Shown here in pieces: positions 42,557 through 52,097 of a DNA stretch of 64,000 nucleotides. A program made the position numbers and the translations under genes. A model generated the notes under the pieces. That model saw nothing but the letters and a program-made list of their open reading frames with translations, made no database searches and was not told the origin of the DNA. This DNA is from JAACEU01 sp043816165. GTDB taxonomy: Bacteria; Patescibacteriota; Gracilibacteria; UBA1369; LOWO2-01-FULL-3. The DNA lies in the NCBI GenBank assembly GCA_043816165.1, contig JBDRIE010000033.1:11921-75920 (forward strand), given 5' to 3'. Each line of letters starts with the position of its first letter. The first letter of the stretch is position 1.

Positions 42557-44992
42557 ATGAGGAGATTCCTGACAATAATAACAATATCGGCACTTTTCCT
42601 GCCATTAACCATACAAACCGCTTCAGCGCAATTCTCCGACCTATTTAAAAACAACAAAAACTACGAAGCAATTATATTTTTGGAGGGAAGCAACATTCTA
42701 GTCGGATACTCAGACGGAACCTTTCGCCCAAACAACGAGGTAAATCGAGCGGAATTCCTAAAAATCACACTCGAAGGATCAAAAATCCCATTGGACAAAA
42801 ACGACATCTCTCTGCCATTCCCGGACACACAAAACGACGAATGGTACCGCCCGTACATTCAAAAAGCTTACGACTCAGGATGGATCGTCGGATTCAACGA
42901 TGGAACCTTCAAACCCGACCAAACAATCACAAAAGCTGAAGCATTAAAAATACTAGGAGAAGTCCAACAATGGCAATTAAACGAAAATCCACAAAGTTCG
43001 CCATTTCAGGACATTGATCTAAACGAGTGGTATGCGGCCTACGTAGTTTACGCAAATGATCACGACTATTTGGAAGAAAATGGAGAATTATTCGAACCGC
43101 AAAACCTAATGACCCGCGCAAACATAAGTGAAGTCCTCTATAGGACAATAACTGTCGAAAATGAAGAAGCAGAAGTCGACATAGAAGAAGAAGTTGAAAT
43201 AGAAGAAAAGCCGGCAGCAACACCAGTCACATTCGAAAAAACACCAGTCGCATTCAAAGAAATCCCAATCGATTTCTTCGACAATATAACTCTTAGCACA
43301 CCACTCCCAAACACATTCTACAAAAATGAAACATATGTAATCGAAGGTCAAATAAATTCAGATAACTACGATACTATCTCCATATTTCTCGATAATGATA
43401 TGTACACAGATTTGGATTATCTACTATTCACAGGAGAAGTGACAAATGGACAATTCGAAATTCCGGTTCATTTCAGAGAAACTGAAAATTACACCATCGG
43501 AATTATCCCGGGAACAAATGGAAACACAAAAATTGAAGAAATTTCAGTACTCACATCGCTCCCCTCACCATCCGATACAGATTCTCCAACCGGATCAATA
43601 GAAAACCTAAGTATCAGCTACGAAAATAAGACCACTTCTTTAAAATTCAATGCTCCTTCAGATTCATTAAAAATATTTACATTCAAACAAGAAAACGATT
43701 CAGTGGAATTCATTTCACGACAAAATAGAGACAATCTCCCCCTCTATTATCCGGCTTTTGAAGACTTTTCCGAAGGAAATGTGACCTATCTTGGACAACT
43801 AAACAACACAAGTTCAGCTTCCACTCCAGAAAAATCTTTTGAGGCGGTAGAACATACATACGATCAAATTGACGAAGATAAAATATCCGCAACCATTCCT
43901 GACACACTCCCAAAATTTCAAGATATCTCAATAAACGGAACAACAAAAACAGACACCCTTCTGGAAGGATTTGTAATAAAACCCGACGGCCTTGTAGAAT
44001 CTGTAATGCTCGAAACCAGCAGCGAAACATCAAATTATTTTGGATCTGAAATCATTGTAAGTGGAAATAATTTCGAATTTGATTATGTTGAAACAACAAA
44101 AGGACGTTACATCATAGAAATCATTGATAATTATGGAGTCCCAATAGTTAACCATCCTGTTTACATTGGAAGCATTATTCCGCTAATTCCTGATTACTTC
44201 GACCTAAACGAAAGGGCTTTCTTCTCAGGAATTCTCGACCTCGACGCTCTCAGAAAAGATCTCCTCAACGAAATCAACGACAACCGATCAGTTTACGGTT
44301 ACTCGGAAATCAAATTAAATTCAGAGCTAAACACGTTGGCTCAAAACCACTCGGAAGATATGGCAGAAAATGATTTCTTTGGTCACATAAATTTAGAAAA
44401 CCAAACACCTGACGACAGAAGATTAGAAGATGGCATTAATATGCCCGTATCGGAAAATATAGCCAAAGACGTTTCAGTAATATTCGCGCATCTTGGATTA
44501 ATGAGAAGCGGAAGCCACAGAGAAAACATTCTAAATCCTGATTGGCATTTAGTGGGATTGGGAATCGCACAATCCAATGGATACATTTATGTCACAGAAG
44601 AGTTTTCCGCAGGAGAAATCACAGCAAGCGATCTAACCAAATATAAAAACTCTTTGATTGACGAAGTAAACGACCAAAGAGAATCAAATGGTCTCTCCGC
44701 ACTCACTTACCAAAACAGTATCGAATCGGTTTGCACAGATCTAAACAATAAAACTATTTCAGAAAACATCATCCTAACAACAGAAGATCTTTCGACCGCT
44801 CTAGAACTGCACGATATTGCAGGAACATCGCAATATACGAGTAGAACATATAATATTTGGTCTGTAATCCTTTCTTCAATCCTAAAAGATGAAGAAAGTT
44901 CGATTCTTGATGAAAGTTGGGTTAATATTGGTGTCGATATCCAACTCGACGAGACAGGTATGATTCATGTGTCGTTCATCTTGAACAAATAA
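42557..44992 (+). CDS. Secreted SLH-domain protein with C-terminal CAP (SCP/PR-1) domain
   Basis: 811 residues with a signal peptide (FLTIITISALFLPLTIQTASA). Three SLH repeats at about 30-200 carry the G-Y-S-D-G-T-F-R-P and G-F-N-D-G-T-F-K-P patterns and would bind cell-wall polymer. A Thr/Ser/Pro-rich middle with beta-strand character (about 220-540) may be one or two Ig-like domains. Residues about 560-690 form a CAP domain: LLNEINDNRSVYGYSEIKLN, LAQNHSEDMAENDFFGHIN (the His-...-His site), SENIA and GSHRENILNPDWHLVGLGI. A second shorter CAP-like stretch (LIDEVNDQRESNGLSALTYQ) follows at 700-811. Substrate is unknown. It leads the operon of wall genes. Confidence 0.85.
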   Translation: MRRFLTIITISALFLPLTIQTASAQFSDLFKNNKNYEAIIFLEGSNILVGYSDGTFRPNNEVNRAEFLKITLEGSKIPLDKNDISLPFPDTQNDEWYRPYIQKAYDSGWIVGFNDGTFKPDQTITKAEALKILGEVQQWQLNENPQSSPFQDIDLNEWYAAYVVYANDHDYLEENGELFEPQNLMTRANISEVLYRTITVENEEAEVDIEEEVEIEEKPAATPVTFEKTPVAFKEIPIDFFDNITLSTPLPNTFYKNETYVIEGQINSDNYDTISIFLDNDMYTDLDYLLFTGEVTNGQFEIPVHFRETENYTIGIIPGTNGNTKIEEISVLTSLPSPSDTDSPTGSIENLSISYENKTTSLKFNAPSDSLKIFTFKQENDSVEFISRQNRDNLPLYYPAFEDFSEGNVTYLGQLNNTSSASTPEKSFEAVEHTYDQIDEDKISATIPDTLPKFQDISINGTTKTDTLLEGFVIKPDGLVESVMLETSSETSNYFGSEIIVSGNNFEFDYVETTKGRYIIEIIDNYGVPIVNHPVYIGSIIPLIPDYFDLNERAFFSGILDLDALRKDLLNEINDNRSVYGYSEIKLNSELNTLAQNHSEDMAENDFFGHINLENQTPDDRRLEDGINMPVSENIAKDVSVIFAHLGLMRSGSHRENILNPDWHLVGLGIAQSNGYIYVTEEFSAGEITASDLTKYKNSLIDEVNDQRESNGLSALTYQNSIESVCTDLNNKTISENIILTTEDLSTALELHDIAGTSQYTSRTYNIWSVILSSILKDEESSILDESWVNIGVDIQLDETGMIHVSFILNK

Positions 44993-44998
44993 AAAATT

Positions 44999-46510
44999 AT
45001 GAATTTTAAAGTAAAGAAAATCAGAAAAACGGTTCCGCAAAAAAAGAAAACCGAAGAGCTGGAACCAAAGTTTACAAAAAAAACTTTAAGCATAAAAATT
45101 CCTATACTTATTTCATTGGTAATAGTGATTCTATTGGTAGTTGGAATCGCAAAAGCCATAAGCCATATAAACTTCAATGTTTTCCTTAAAATTGCGGGAG
45201 ACGAGCTTTTAACAGATGAAGAGGGACACACAAATTTCCTTATTTTAGGGACAGGAGATAAAAATCATGAAGGAGCAGATCTCACAGATACAATAATGGT
45301 TGTCAGTCTCGATGACGAAAACAAACTGGTAAACATGCTCTCGATCCCCCGTGATCTTTATGTGGAAGACGACGTTGTCGGAAGCTCAAAAATAAATGAA
45401 GCATTTCATTATGGGAGAGTTTATTACGATAATGAACAAAAAGGTCTCGAATACTTAACAGAAAAAGTAGAAGATATTACGAATATTGACATTCAATATA
45501 GGGTCAAAATAAATTTTCAAGGATTTAAAGATCTCGTCGATGCACTTGGAGGCATAGATCTCTATATAGAAGAAGCAATTTATGATCCATATTACCCAAA
45601 AGATGGAACAGTATTATTCGAAACCTTCAGCATTTCTGAAGGACAGCATCATCTAGACGGAGAAACGGCTCTAAAATATGTCCGAAGTCGAAAAACCACC
45701 TCAGACTTTGATAGAGCGGCAAGGCAACAACAAGTAATATATGCAATTAAAGAAAAAGCACTGCAAACAGAAACAATTCTAAACCAAGAAAAAATTAAAA
45801 AACTACTAAACGCACTAAAATCGAATATCGACACAAACATCAAGGTCAAAGAAATCCTCACGATGGGTGCAATGGCATCAGATTATTCATCCGAGTCAAT
45901 CACACAAAGATTAATTCACGACAATCCAATCGACTGTGGAGGATTCCTATATCCGGAACTCTACAACGAACAATATGTATTAATCCCTGCCGGTGGCTAT
46001 GAAATCCTAGAACAATACTCTGATTTAATTTTCAATCATCCATTAGTTTCACAAGAAAACAGCATCATCTACATCTTAAATGGAACATCAGAATACGGGG
46101 TTGCCGGTGAAACAAAACAAGTACTCCAAAGATTCTGCTTCGATATCCAAGGATTTGGGAATGCATCATCAAAAGACATAACAAAAACAACATACTACTA
46201 CATCCAGATGTATGACGGAGACGGAGAACCGGTAGATTCAAGACCGGCATCATTAGACTTCCTCCAAAAACTCATTCCCGGAGAAGAAAGCACTAATATA
46301 AAAGAAGAATACAAAGAACACTTTGGGCCTGCAGACATCGTAATCGAACTGGGAAGTGATTACGTTGGTACTGACAAATACATGCTCGACCATTTTTATT
46401 ACCTCTCTTCCCCTTCTCACTCAACAAATCCAAGTACAAATTTAAATGGCACAACCCAAGACCCAGATCTTGAAACCCCTGAGAATGAGACTGAAAATAC
46501 GACTGAATAA
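44999..46510 (+). CDS. LytR-CpsA-Psr (LCP) family wall polymer ligase
   Basis: LCP proteins move glycopolymers from lipid carriers to peptidoglycan. The 503-residue protein has a basic cytoplasmic start, one membrane segment (about 33-52), and the LCP catalytic domain: GTGDKNHEGADLTDTIMVV, LSIPRDLYV, GSSKINEAFHYG, GGIDLYIEEAIYDPYY and HLDGETALKYVRSRKTTSDFDRAARQQQVI with the conserved Arg and Asp residues. A LytR C-terminal domain follows (IIYILNGTSEYGVAGETKQVLQRF). The tail is Asn/Thr-rich. Together with SLH proteins this suggests that a wall polymer is attached that SLH domains can bind. It is 7 bases downstream of the SLH-CAP gene. Confidence 0.93.
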   Translation: MNFKVKKIRKTVPQKKKTEELEPKFTKKTLSIKIPILISLVIVILLVVGIAKAISHINFNVFLKIAGDELLTDEEGHTNFLILGTGDKNHEGADLTDTIMVVSLDDENKLVNMLSIPRDLYVEDDVVGSSKINEAFHYGRVYYDNEQKGLEYLTEKVEDITNIDIQYRVKINFQGFKDLVDALGGIDLYIEEAIYDPYYPKDGTVLFETFSISEGQHHLDGETALKYVRSRKTTSDFDRAARQQQVIYAIKEKALQTETILNQEKIKKLLNALKSNIDTNIKVKEILTMGAMASDYSSESITQRLIHDNPIDCGGFLYPELYNEQYVLIPAGGYEILEQYSDLIFNHPLVSQENSIIYILNGTSEYGVAGETKQVLQRFCFDIQGFGNASSKDITKTTYYYIQMYDGDGEPVDSRPASLDFLQKLIPGEESTNIKEEYKEHFGPADIVIELGSDYVGTDKYMLDHFYYLSSPSHSTNPSTNLNGTTQDPDLETPENETENTTE

Positions 46511-47192
46511 ATTTATATCTTCGAATTCTGAATTTTCGAGAAGAAAAGCCGACGAACTCATCCAAAACGGCAAGGTTTTCATTAACAATAAAAAAGTTCA
46601 AACACTTGGAACCCAAATTGATCCGGACAAAGACAAAATAGAAATAAACGGAAAAATAATTAATCATAAATCCGAAAAAATCTACCTCGCACTAAACAAA
46701 CCAGCCGACCACATAACGACAAGAAGCGACGATTTCAACAGAAAAACCGTAATGGACTTAGTTCCAAAAATCCCCAATCTAAAACCGGTAGGACGGCTCG
46801 ACAAAGACACCGAAGGCCTCCTCCTCTTTTCAAACGACGGCGAATTCATAAACAAATACACTCATCCAAAATATGAATGTGAAAAAGAGTATTTTGGTAA
46901 AATTTCAGGACTCATTTCCGATGAAAAAATATCAAAACTCGAAAACGGAATAATAATAGACAACAAAAAAACCTCAAAAGCAAAAATAAAAATAATAAAA
47001 CGTTCAAAAATTCAAACAACCCTTACAATAACAATTCATGAGGGACGCAACAGACAAATCAGAAAAATGTTTGCCTCGCTAGGCAACGATGTGAAATACT
47101 TACAGAGAATGCGCATTGGAAAAATATCACTCGGCCCTCTAAAAAAAGGACAATACAGAAAATTAACCACCCAAGAAATAAATGCTAACTAG
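46485..47192 (+). CDS. rRNA pseudouridine synthase (RsuA/RluB family)
   Basis: Converts a specific rRNA uridine to pseudouridine. From the ATG at 46485, 235 residues: an S4 RNA-binding domain (LNKFISSNSEFSRRKADELIQNGKVFINN in part), then the catalytic domain with LALNKPADHITT, VGRLDKDTEGLLLFSNDGE holding the catalytic Asp, and HEGRNRQIRKMFASLG. This is the RsuA/RluB/RluE/RluF group. The target site cannot be told. The first 26 bases overlap the end of the LCP gene. An earlier start at 46446 would overlap still more and adds no conserved residue. Confidence 0.93.
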   Translation: MRLKIRLNKFISSNSEFSRRKADELIQNGKVFINNKKVQTLGTQIDPDKDKIEINGKIINHKSEKIYLALNKPADHITTRSDDFNRKTVMDLVPKIPNLKPVGRLDKDTEGLLLFSNDGEFINKYTHPKYECEKEYFGKISGLISDEKISKLENGIIIDNKKTSKAKIKIIKRSKIQTTLTITIHEGRNRQIRKMFASLGNDVKYLQRMRIGKISLGPLKKGQYRKLTTQEINAN

Positions 47193-48069
47193 TTTTATAA
47201 GTCTATACATAGCCGCAACAATGCCACCTGACATCATACCGCAGGAGGAGCTTACTCCATCAACATTTGATATATCAGAACTCCTATCAACCAAAACTCT
47301 TGAACCGGTAAAAGATCCGCTTTTCATTTCTCCAATCATAGAAGCAAAATCCAGCATCTCCATAGACATGGCATCTGACAAAATTTTATTCGAAAAAAAC
47401 GCTCACGAAAGACTACCTATAGCTTCAATTACAAAACTAATGACACTAACGATTGTAACTGAAGAAAACGACCCAACAGAAGTTGTCACAATTAGCAATT
47501 ACGCGGCAAACATCGAAGGTTCTCAAATGTACCTCAGAGCCGGTGAACAAATTTCTTTAGAAAACCTACTCTACGGCGCAATTATCCACTCCGCAAATGA
47601 CGCGGCAGTAGCTCTCGCAGAGCACAATGCAGGATCAGTCGACGCCTTTGTCGAAAAAATGAATAAAAAAGCTCAAGAATTCGGACTTGAAAATACAAAT
47701 TATTCAAACCCAATAGGCCTCGACGATTACAACAACTATTCTTCCTCATATGACATAGCAATACTCTCAAAACACATTTACCAAAACCAATTTGTAAGAC
47801 ATGCCGCCAAACTAAAAGAATTAGAAGTAAAATCAGTAGACGGAACATATTCCCACTTACTTCAATCCACAAACGCTCTGCTAGGCAACGAATATCTCAA
47901 TATAAAAGGATTAAAAACCGGAAAAACAGATGGAGCAGGACTATGTCTAGTCGCAGTAGCAGAAACAGACACAGGTAACGAAATAATCACAGTAGTACTC
48001 AACAGTCCGGACAGATTCTACGAAACAAAAATCCTCGTAGACTGGATTTTCAGAGCGTATACCTGGTAA
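47182..48069 (+). CDS. dacA: D-alanyl-D-alanine carboxypeptidase (penicillin-binding protein)
   Basis: A serine peptidase that trims pentapeptide side chains of peptidoglycan. The 295-residue protein has all three penicillin-binding motifs: SITK (SxxK) in RLPIASITKLMTL, SAND (SxN) in IIHSANDAAVALAEH, and KTG in LKTGKTDGAG. The N-terminus is a short hydrophobic stretch (ISLYIAATM) and not a full signal peptide, so export may rely on it as an uncleaved signal or the true start may lie upstream in another frame. The C-terminal PBP5 domain and amphipathic helix are absent. It overlaps the pseudouridine synthase gene by 11 bases. Confidence 0.9.
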   Translation: MLTSFISLYIAATMPPDIIPQEELTPSTFDISELLSTKTLEPVKDPLFISPIIEAKSSISIDMASDKILFEKNAHERLPIASITKLMTLTIVTEENDPTEVVTISNYAANIEGSQMYLRAGEQISLENLLYGAIIHSANDAAVALAEHNAGSVDAFVEKMNKKAQEFGLENTNYSNPIGLDDYNNYSSSYDIAILSKHIYQNQFVRHAAKLKELEVKSVDGTYSHLLQSTNALLGNEYLNIKGLKTGKTDGAGLCLVAVAETDTGNEIITVVLNSPDRFYETKILVDWIFRAYTW

Positions 48070-48081
48070 AATCCCCCCAAC

Positions 48082-49152
48082 ATGGAATTCACAAACTATT
48101 CAGAAACAATAGAGAATTTAGTAATATTAGCCGGTTCAGGAACCTTGGCCTTTTTGATATCCCTTGCCCTAACTCCATGGTTCACAAAACAATTAATCAA
48201 ATTTCGCATAGGCAAACAGATAAGAGACAAAGCACTATCCGGAGAAGACTCCAGCCTCTTTAGTGCGCTCCACGCCAAAAAAAGCGGCACCCCAACAATG
48301 GGAGGACTACTCATCTGGGGGACAATTCTACTCACAGTAGCAATCTCAATGATTCTCCAAAAAGCAGAAATAACAAAATACTCACTATTCAACAGAAACG
48401 AAACCTGGATTCCCCTCTTCACACTGGCAACCTGCGGAATTTTGGGAGCAGTTGACGACATTTTGAACGTGAAAGGCATTGGAAAAACCAAAGGACTAAG
48501 CGCAAAACTAAAACTCACATGGCTCACAATATTTTCGGCCGTTGGAGGATGGTGGTTTTTCAGTAAATTGGGATTTGACTCTATAAACATTCCAATTGTA
48601 GGTGTAGGACCAATCGAAGTTGGATGGTGGTACATTCCCATTTTCATCCTTGTAATAATTGCCACTGCAAATTCAGTAAATTTCACGGATGGACTGGATG
48701 GACTCGCAAGCGGCTTACTTATTATGGCATTTGGAGCATTTGGAATAATCGCATACGCAGAGGGTCTCCTAATCCTTGCAACACTCTGTATGGTTATTGT
48801 AGGAGCCCTTCTGGCCTTCCTTTGGTTCAATATTCCCCCCGCAAAATTCTATATGGGTGACACAGGATCTCTTGCCTTGGGAGCCACGCTGGGGGTCATA
48901 GCAATGCTCACGGGTCAAACTCTCGTTTTGCCAATAATTGGATTCATATTCGTCATCGAAACAATTTCTGTAATAATCCAACTTGTCTCAAAGAAACTTT
49001 TCAAAAGAAAAGTATTCAAAATTGCACCTATCCATCACCACTTTGAACAATCCGGATGGACAGAATCCACAGTAGTAATGAGATTCTGGATTGCAGGTGG
49101 AATAATGACTGTATTTGGAACAATCCTCGGTCTAATAAATGTTTTCTTTTAA
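48082..49152 (+). CDS. mraY: Phospho-N-acetylmuramoyl-pentapeptide transferase
   Basis: MraY links UDP-MurNAc-pentapeptide to undecaprenyl phosphate to make lipid I. The 356-residue protein has about ten membrane segments and the family motifs: KKSGTPTMGGLLIWG, GAVDDILNVKG (the first Asp pair), NSVNFTDGLDGLASGLL with the catalytic Asp, FMGDTGSLALGA-like YMGDTGSLALGATLG, and the HHHFEQSGWTESTVVMRFW segment. It is 12 bases downstream of dacA and closes the wall operon. murG and ftsW are not in this window, so the division/cell-wall cluster has been split. Confidence 0.96.
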   Translation: MEFTNYSETIENLVILAGSGTLAFLISLALTPWFTKQLIKFRIGKQIRDKALSGEDSSLFSALHAKKSGTPTMGGLLIWGTILLTVAISMILQKAEITKYSLFNRNETWIPLFTLATCGILGAVDDILNVKGIGKTKGLSAKLKLTWLTIFSAVGGWWFFSKLGFDSINIPIVGVGPIEVGWWYIPIFILVIIATANSVNFTDGLDGLASGLLIMAFGAFGIIAYAEGLLILATLCMVIVGALLAFLWFNIPPAKFYMGDTGSLALGATLGVIAMLTGQTLVLPIIGFIFVIETISVIIQLVSKKLFKRKVFKIAPIHHHFEQSGWTESTVVMRFWIAGGIMTVFGTILGLINVFF

Positions 49153-49153
49153 A

Positions 49154-50908
49154 TTATGGGGCCAACAAAGGAGAAAGAGGTTTATCCCCTTCAATTATTA
49201 CTCCATAATCAGCTTCAATAACCGGCTCTGACACATCAGTTGTATCACCAATTCCTACCACGATATCTTCAATTTCACTGTCGGTAACAATTTTCACATC
49301 CGTATTCATTTCATCCAATAACTTCATTCCACTTTTTACATCATCAAGTAGTTCGTTTTTCAAATCCCCCTCCTTCTCATCATCGATCGAATCGATAACT
49401 TTAATCATATTATCAACATCTTTCTTATATCCATCCAGGATTTGCTTGGCCAGATCAGAATCTCCTTTTTCAAGAGCATCTTCAACTTCTGACAATTTTG
49501 AAAGCCCCTGCTTACTCTTCACAATCATTTCCTCATTCAAATTATTCGCTACCAAAACCTCCAAATCTTCAACAGCTGCCTTAATCCCATATGAAGGTGA
49601 ATCCGGCAAAACAAGACTTAAATTCTTCTTCTGTAAGAGTAATTTATCCACGACATACTGTTCCAATTCTTCAGCATATTCATAATCTGTAATTCTAACA
49701 TTCTCAACAAAATTCACATATTCAACAACAATATTGGAATAAGTGGAAATCGCCTGCTCAACAGCAACCTTATCTTCAATAGTAATATTTGCATCATTCA
49801 ACTTAACTTCAGCAGCAATAAGCTTCTTTTCAGCCAAATCAAGTTGCATTTTAATTGCCTTTACATCATCAAATGTTAAAAAAAGCAAAGCACTTTCAGT
49901 CAAAGAATTTTCTCCATCAAATCCATCCTCAACATTAACGCCTGAAGATTCAACTTTAGCAGCTAACAATGTCTCACCGACTTCCGCTATATAAACTCTA
50001 TCAGTATCAAGATTTTCTTTCACCCAATCTGACTCTTTTACTTCTTTTGCAATCTTCGTGACTTCAACATTGTTTTCTTGGTTAAGCACTGCTTTCTGAC
50101 CACTCACAACAGTCTCTACTTCATGAGCTGTAACCACATCCACAACGTTCTTGTAAACATCAACCTCAACTTCCATATTATCGACACTCACATTAAATGC
50201 CGCTTTCTTAGTAGCAGTAAAAATATCTGAAGATTGAACTACAAAAGATGATTTTTTTTCAACAAGATTCAAAACCTTCGACCACATATTTCCATTAATC
50301 AAATCAATTTCAACATAACTTATAACAGTACTTCCCACCGGTCGATGAAGTACGTCTATCAAAATCTCCGTATCGCCAGACAATCGACTAACGCTATCGT
50401 CAAAAAATTTTACAGTAGCCTTTCCATCAGCTCCCGTAATAATCCTATCCTTTTCATAAAGCCTCATATCCTCTTCCAACTCTATCATTTCCCCGTCCCT
50501 CTCAATATGAACTTCACCTTCAAATGAATCCAAAGTTGTAAATTCACTGGCATAAACAACATTATTACTTACCCCCATGAACATAAACATCGTAAATGTC
50601 ATAAAGAAAAGCATTGCCGCCGCTATAAATTTCTTTTGGAAAAGGAAAAAATTGGTGATTATAAATCTCTTTTGTTGTGTTTTTTCTATTAATACAAAAA
50701 CATTCTCTTTAATTCGAGCCCGTAAAACAGCTCCCAAACTAAATCTAGCACCATGATGCTGGATAGCTTTTACGAGCGGAACCTCCAACTGAGACTGAAT
50801 TCTACTTTTAAGAGCAAGCTTCCTTGCCTCATCAAGTTTAGGTTTTTGAACCCCTTTTAAAGTTTCACCTAAAGCTTTCAGTACTAGTTGTTCTTGATTG
50901 TCCTCCAT
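49154..50908 (-). CDS. Membrane protein with FecR domain, probable partner of the ECF sigma factor
   Basis: 584 residues. A cytoplasmic N-terminal part of about 90 residues is rich in Lys and Arg helices, one membrane segment lies at about 92-112 (KKFIAAAMLFFMTFTMFMFM), and a FecR-type domain follows (about 125-290): GEVHIERDGEMIELEEDMRLYEKDRI, ATVKFFDDSVSRLSGDTEI and the SSFVVQSSDIFTATKKAAFNV strand pattern. The remaining 300 residues are acidic helices of unknown fold. The gene is 50 bases after an ECF sigma gene on the same strand, as anti-sigma factors usually are. The N-terminal region is not a clear anti-sigma (ASD) domain, so the anti-sigma role is inferred from order and topology. Confidence 0.6.
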   Translation of the reverse strand: MEDNQEQLVLKALGETLKGVQKPKLDEARKLALKSRIQSQLEVPLVKAIQHHGARFSLGAVLRARIKENVFVLIEKTQQKRFIITNFFLFQKKFIAAAMLFFMTFTMFMFMGVSNNVVYASEFTTLDSFEGEVHIERDGEMIELEEDMRLYEKDRIITGADGKATVKFFDDSVSRLSGDTEILIDVLHRPVGSTVISYVEIDLINGNMWSKVLNLVEKKSSFVVQSSDIFTATKKAAFNVSVDNMEVEVDVYKNVVDVVTAHEVETVVSGQKAVLNQENNVEVTKIAKEVKESDWVKENLDTDRVYIAEVGETLLAAKVESSGVNVEDGFDGENSLTESALLFLTFDDVKAIKMQLDLAEKKLIAAEVKLNDANITIEDKVAVEQAISTYSNIVVEYVNFVENVRITDYEYAEELEQYVVDKLLLQKKNLSLVLPDSPSYGIKAAVEDLEVLVANNLNEEMIVKSKQGLSKLSEVEDALEKGDSDLAKQILDGYKKDVDNMIKVIDSIDDEKEGDLKNELLDDVKSGMKLLDEMNTDVKIVTDSEIEDIVVGIGDTTDVSEPVIEADYGVIIEGDKPLSPLLAP

Positions 50909-50958
50909 ATTATTGTTTAATACAGCTTTGCAAACGCTAATTTATGCTTACTGTTACA

Positions 50959-51543
50959 CTAGAATTCGTACTTGATCCCCATGTCCAGCATTTCCTTTTT
51001 TAGTGCTTTCAACGCTCTATGCTGAAGTATCCTCAAACTACCTTCACTTTTACCCAAAATATCCGCTATTTCAGTATTAGTAAGCTCATTAATAAATTTA
51101 TACAAAATTATATCTTGATAACTTTGTTTCAAGTTTTTCATAGCACCCTTCAAATTCTCCTTGTCTAATGTCCGCTCAGCCATACGAATAGCATTGTGTT
51201 CCCTATCATGAGTAGGAACATCTATACCTAATTCACTAAATTCACGATCTTTTCTTGATCTGTAATAATCAACCACAAGATTATGCGCAATTCTGTACAG
51301 CCACGCTGAAAACGAGTTCTTTTTTTTCACTTTGTATTTATCAATATTCTCCCAAACTTTCAAAAACACAATCTCTACCAAATCCTCCGCATCCGTTGAT
51401 TTAACACGATAAAACACATATCGATATATCTGATCGATAAAAAGATCATAAAGTTGCGAAAACGCGTCATGGTCACCTTCCTTCACCAGAAGAACCAAGG
51501 CTTCTACTTTAGCTTTCTTGTTTTTCTTCTCATCATTTGACAT
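50959..51543 (-). CDS. ECF-type RNA polymerase sigma factor
   Basis: 194 residues, sigma-70 regions 2 and 4 only. Region 2 runs from GDHDAFSQLYDLFIDQIYRYVFYR to FSAWLYRIAHNLVVDYYR, with the DAEDLVEIVFLKVWENI helix that melts the -10. Region 4 has LKQSYQDIILYKFINELTNTEIADILGKSEGSLRILQHRALKALKKE, a helix-turn-helix for the -35 (quoted in part here). This is the ECF layout, with the usual membrane partner just downstream. The signal and target promoters are unknown. Upstream, a promoter-like and inverted repeat region is shared with the divergent ferritin-like gene. Confidence 0.92.
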   Translation of the reverse strand: MSNDEKKNKKAKVEALVLLVKEGDHDAFSQLYDLFIDQIYRYVFYRVKSTDAEDLVEIVFLKVWENIDKYKVKKKNSFSAWLYRIAHNLVVDYYRSRKDREFSELGIDVPTHDREHNAIRMAERTLDKENLKGAMKNLKQSYQDIILYKFINELTNTEIADILGKSEGSLRILQHRALKALKKEMLDMGIKYEF

Positions 51544-51593
51544 TACAAAAAGTTAACCGAGCATGAGTACTAAACATCAAAACTATGAAAAAG

Positions 51594-51642
51594 TCAACAC
51601 ACGAACAAGCGTGTTGAAAAAATCGAAAAAAACCATTACATT
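51594..51642 (+). promoter_or_regulatory. Ferritin-like gene promoter with overlapping inverted repeat
   Basis: TTGAAA (51614-51619), 17 bases, TACATT (51637-51642) precede the ferritin-like gene. An inverted repeat TCAACAC...GTGTTGA (51594-51617) overlaps the -35 box, so it could be an operator for an iron or stress regulator. The regulator is not identified. Leader of about 25 bases. Confidence 0.5.
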
Positions 51643-51674
51643 TCTTTCGACCAATATTTTTTAACTCATTTATC

Positions 51675-52097
51675 ATGGCGATCACAAAGGAAGAATTTAT
51701 TAAGGAACTAAACAAAGACCTCGAATACGAATACGCTGCCGCTATACAATACGTACAACACTCTTCAGTTATTACGGGACCGGAGTATGATGCTATTGCC
51801 AAAGAGCTGATAGTTCACTCTAATGAAGAAATGGCTCATGCTATTTCTATTGCAACAGCCATCTCAGATTTGGGAGGAACTCCAACTATAGATGTAGACG
51901 AAAGACACGTTTCAGAAAATTCAAAAGTAATGCTGGAACAAGACCTGGAAGGTGAAGAAACTGCAATCAGACGCTACAAAGAAAGAGTAATGCAAGCAGA
52001 AGAACTTGGTGAATACGGAATCCGACGTGTACTTGAAGACGTTCTAATGCAAGAAGAAGAACACCGAAGAGATATCCTAAGTTCTTTAGGAAGATAA
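51675..52097 (+). CDS. Ferritin-like diiron protein (bacterioferritin/DPS-like)
   Basis: 140 residues forming a four-helix bundle of the ferritin-like superfamily. Iron ligands are visible as Glu in EYEYAAAIQYVQHSS (helix A), E and H in HSNEEMAHAISIA (helix B, ExxH), Glu in LEGEETAIRRYKER (helix C) and ExxH-like EEEEHRRDIL (helix D). The spacing matches the rubrerythrin/bacterioferritin group. Probably stores or oxidises iron or scavenges peroxide. The gene stands alone, divergent from the ECF sigma gene, and ends 12 bases inside the stop region of the convergent fbp gene (ends overlap by 12 bases). Confidence 0.85.
   Translation: MAITKEEFIKELNKDLEYEYAAAIQYVQHSSVITGPEYDAIAKELIVHSNEEMAHAISIATAISDLGGTPTIDVDERHVSENSKVMLEQDLEGEETAIRRYKERVMQAEELGEYGIRRVLEDVLMQEEEHRRDILSSLGR

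Noticed and set aside
48096..48830. Long minus-strand frame opposite mraY, and similar frames opposite comEC (41496-42080) and secA (12522-13301)
   Set aside because: They are shadows of strongly conserved genes on the other strand or frame, with protein composition unlike real proteins.
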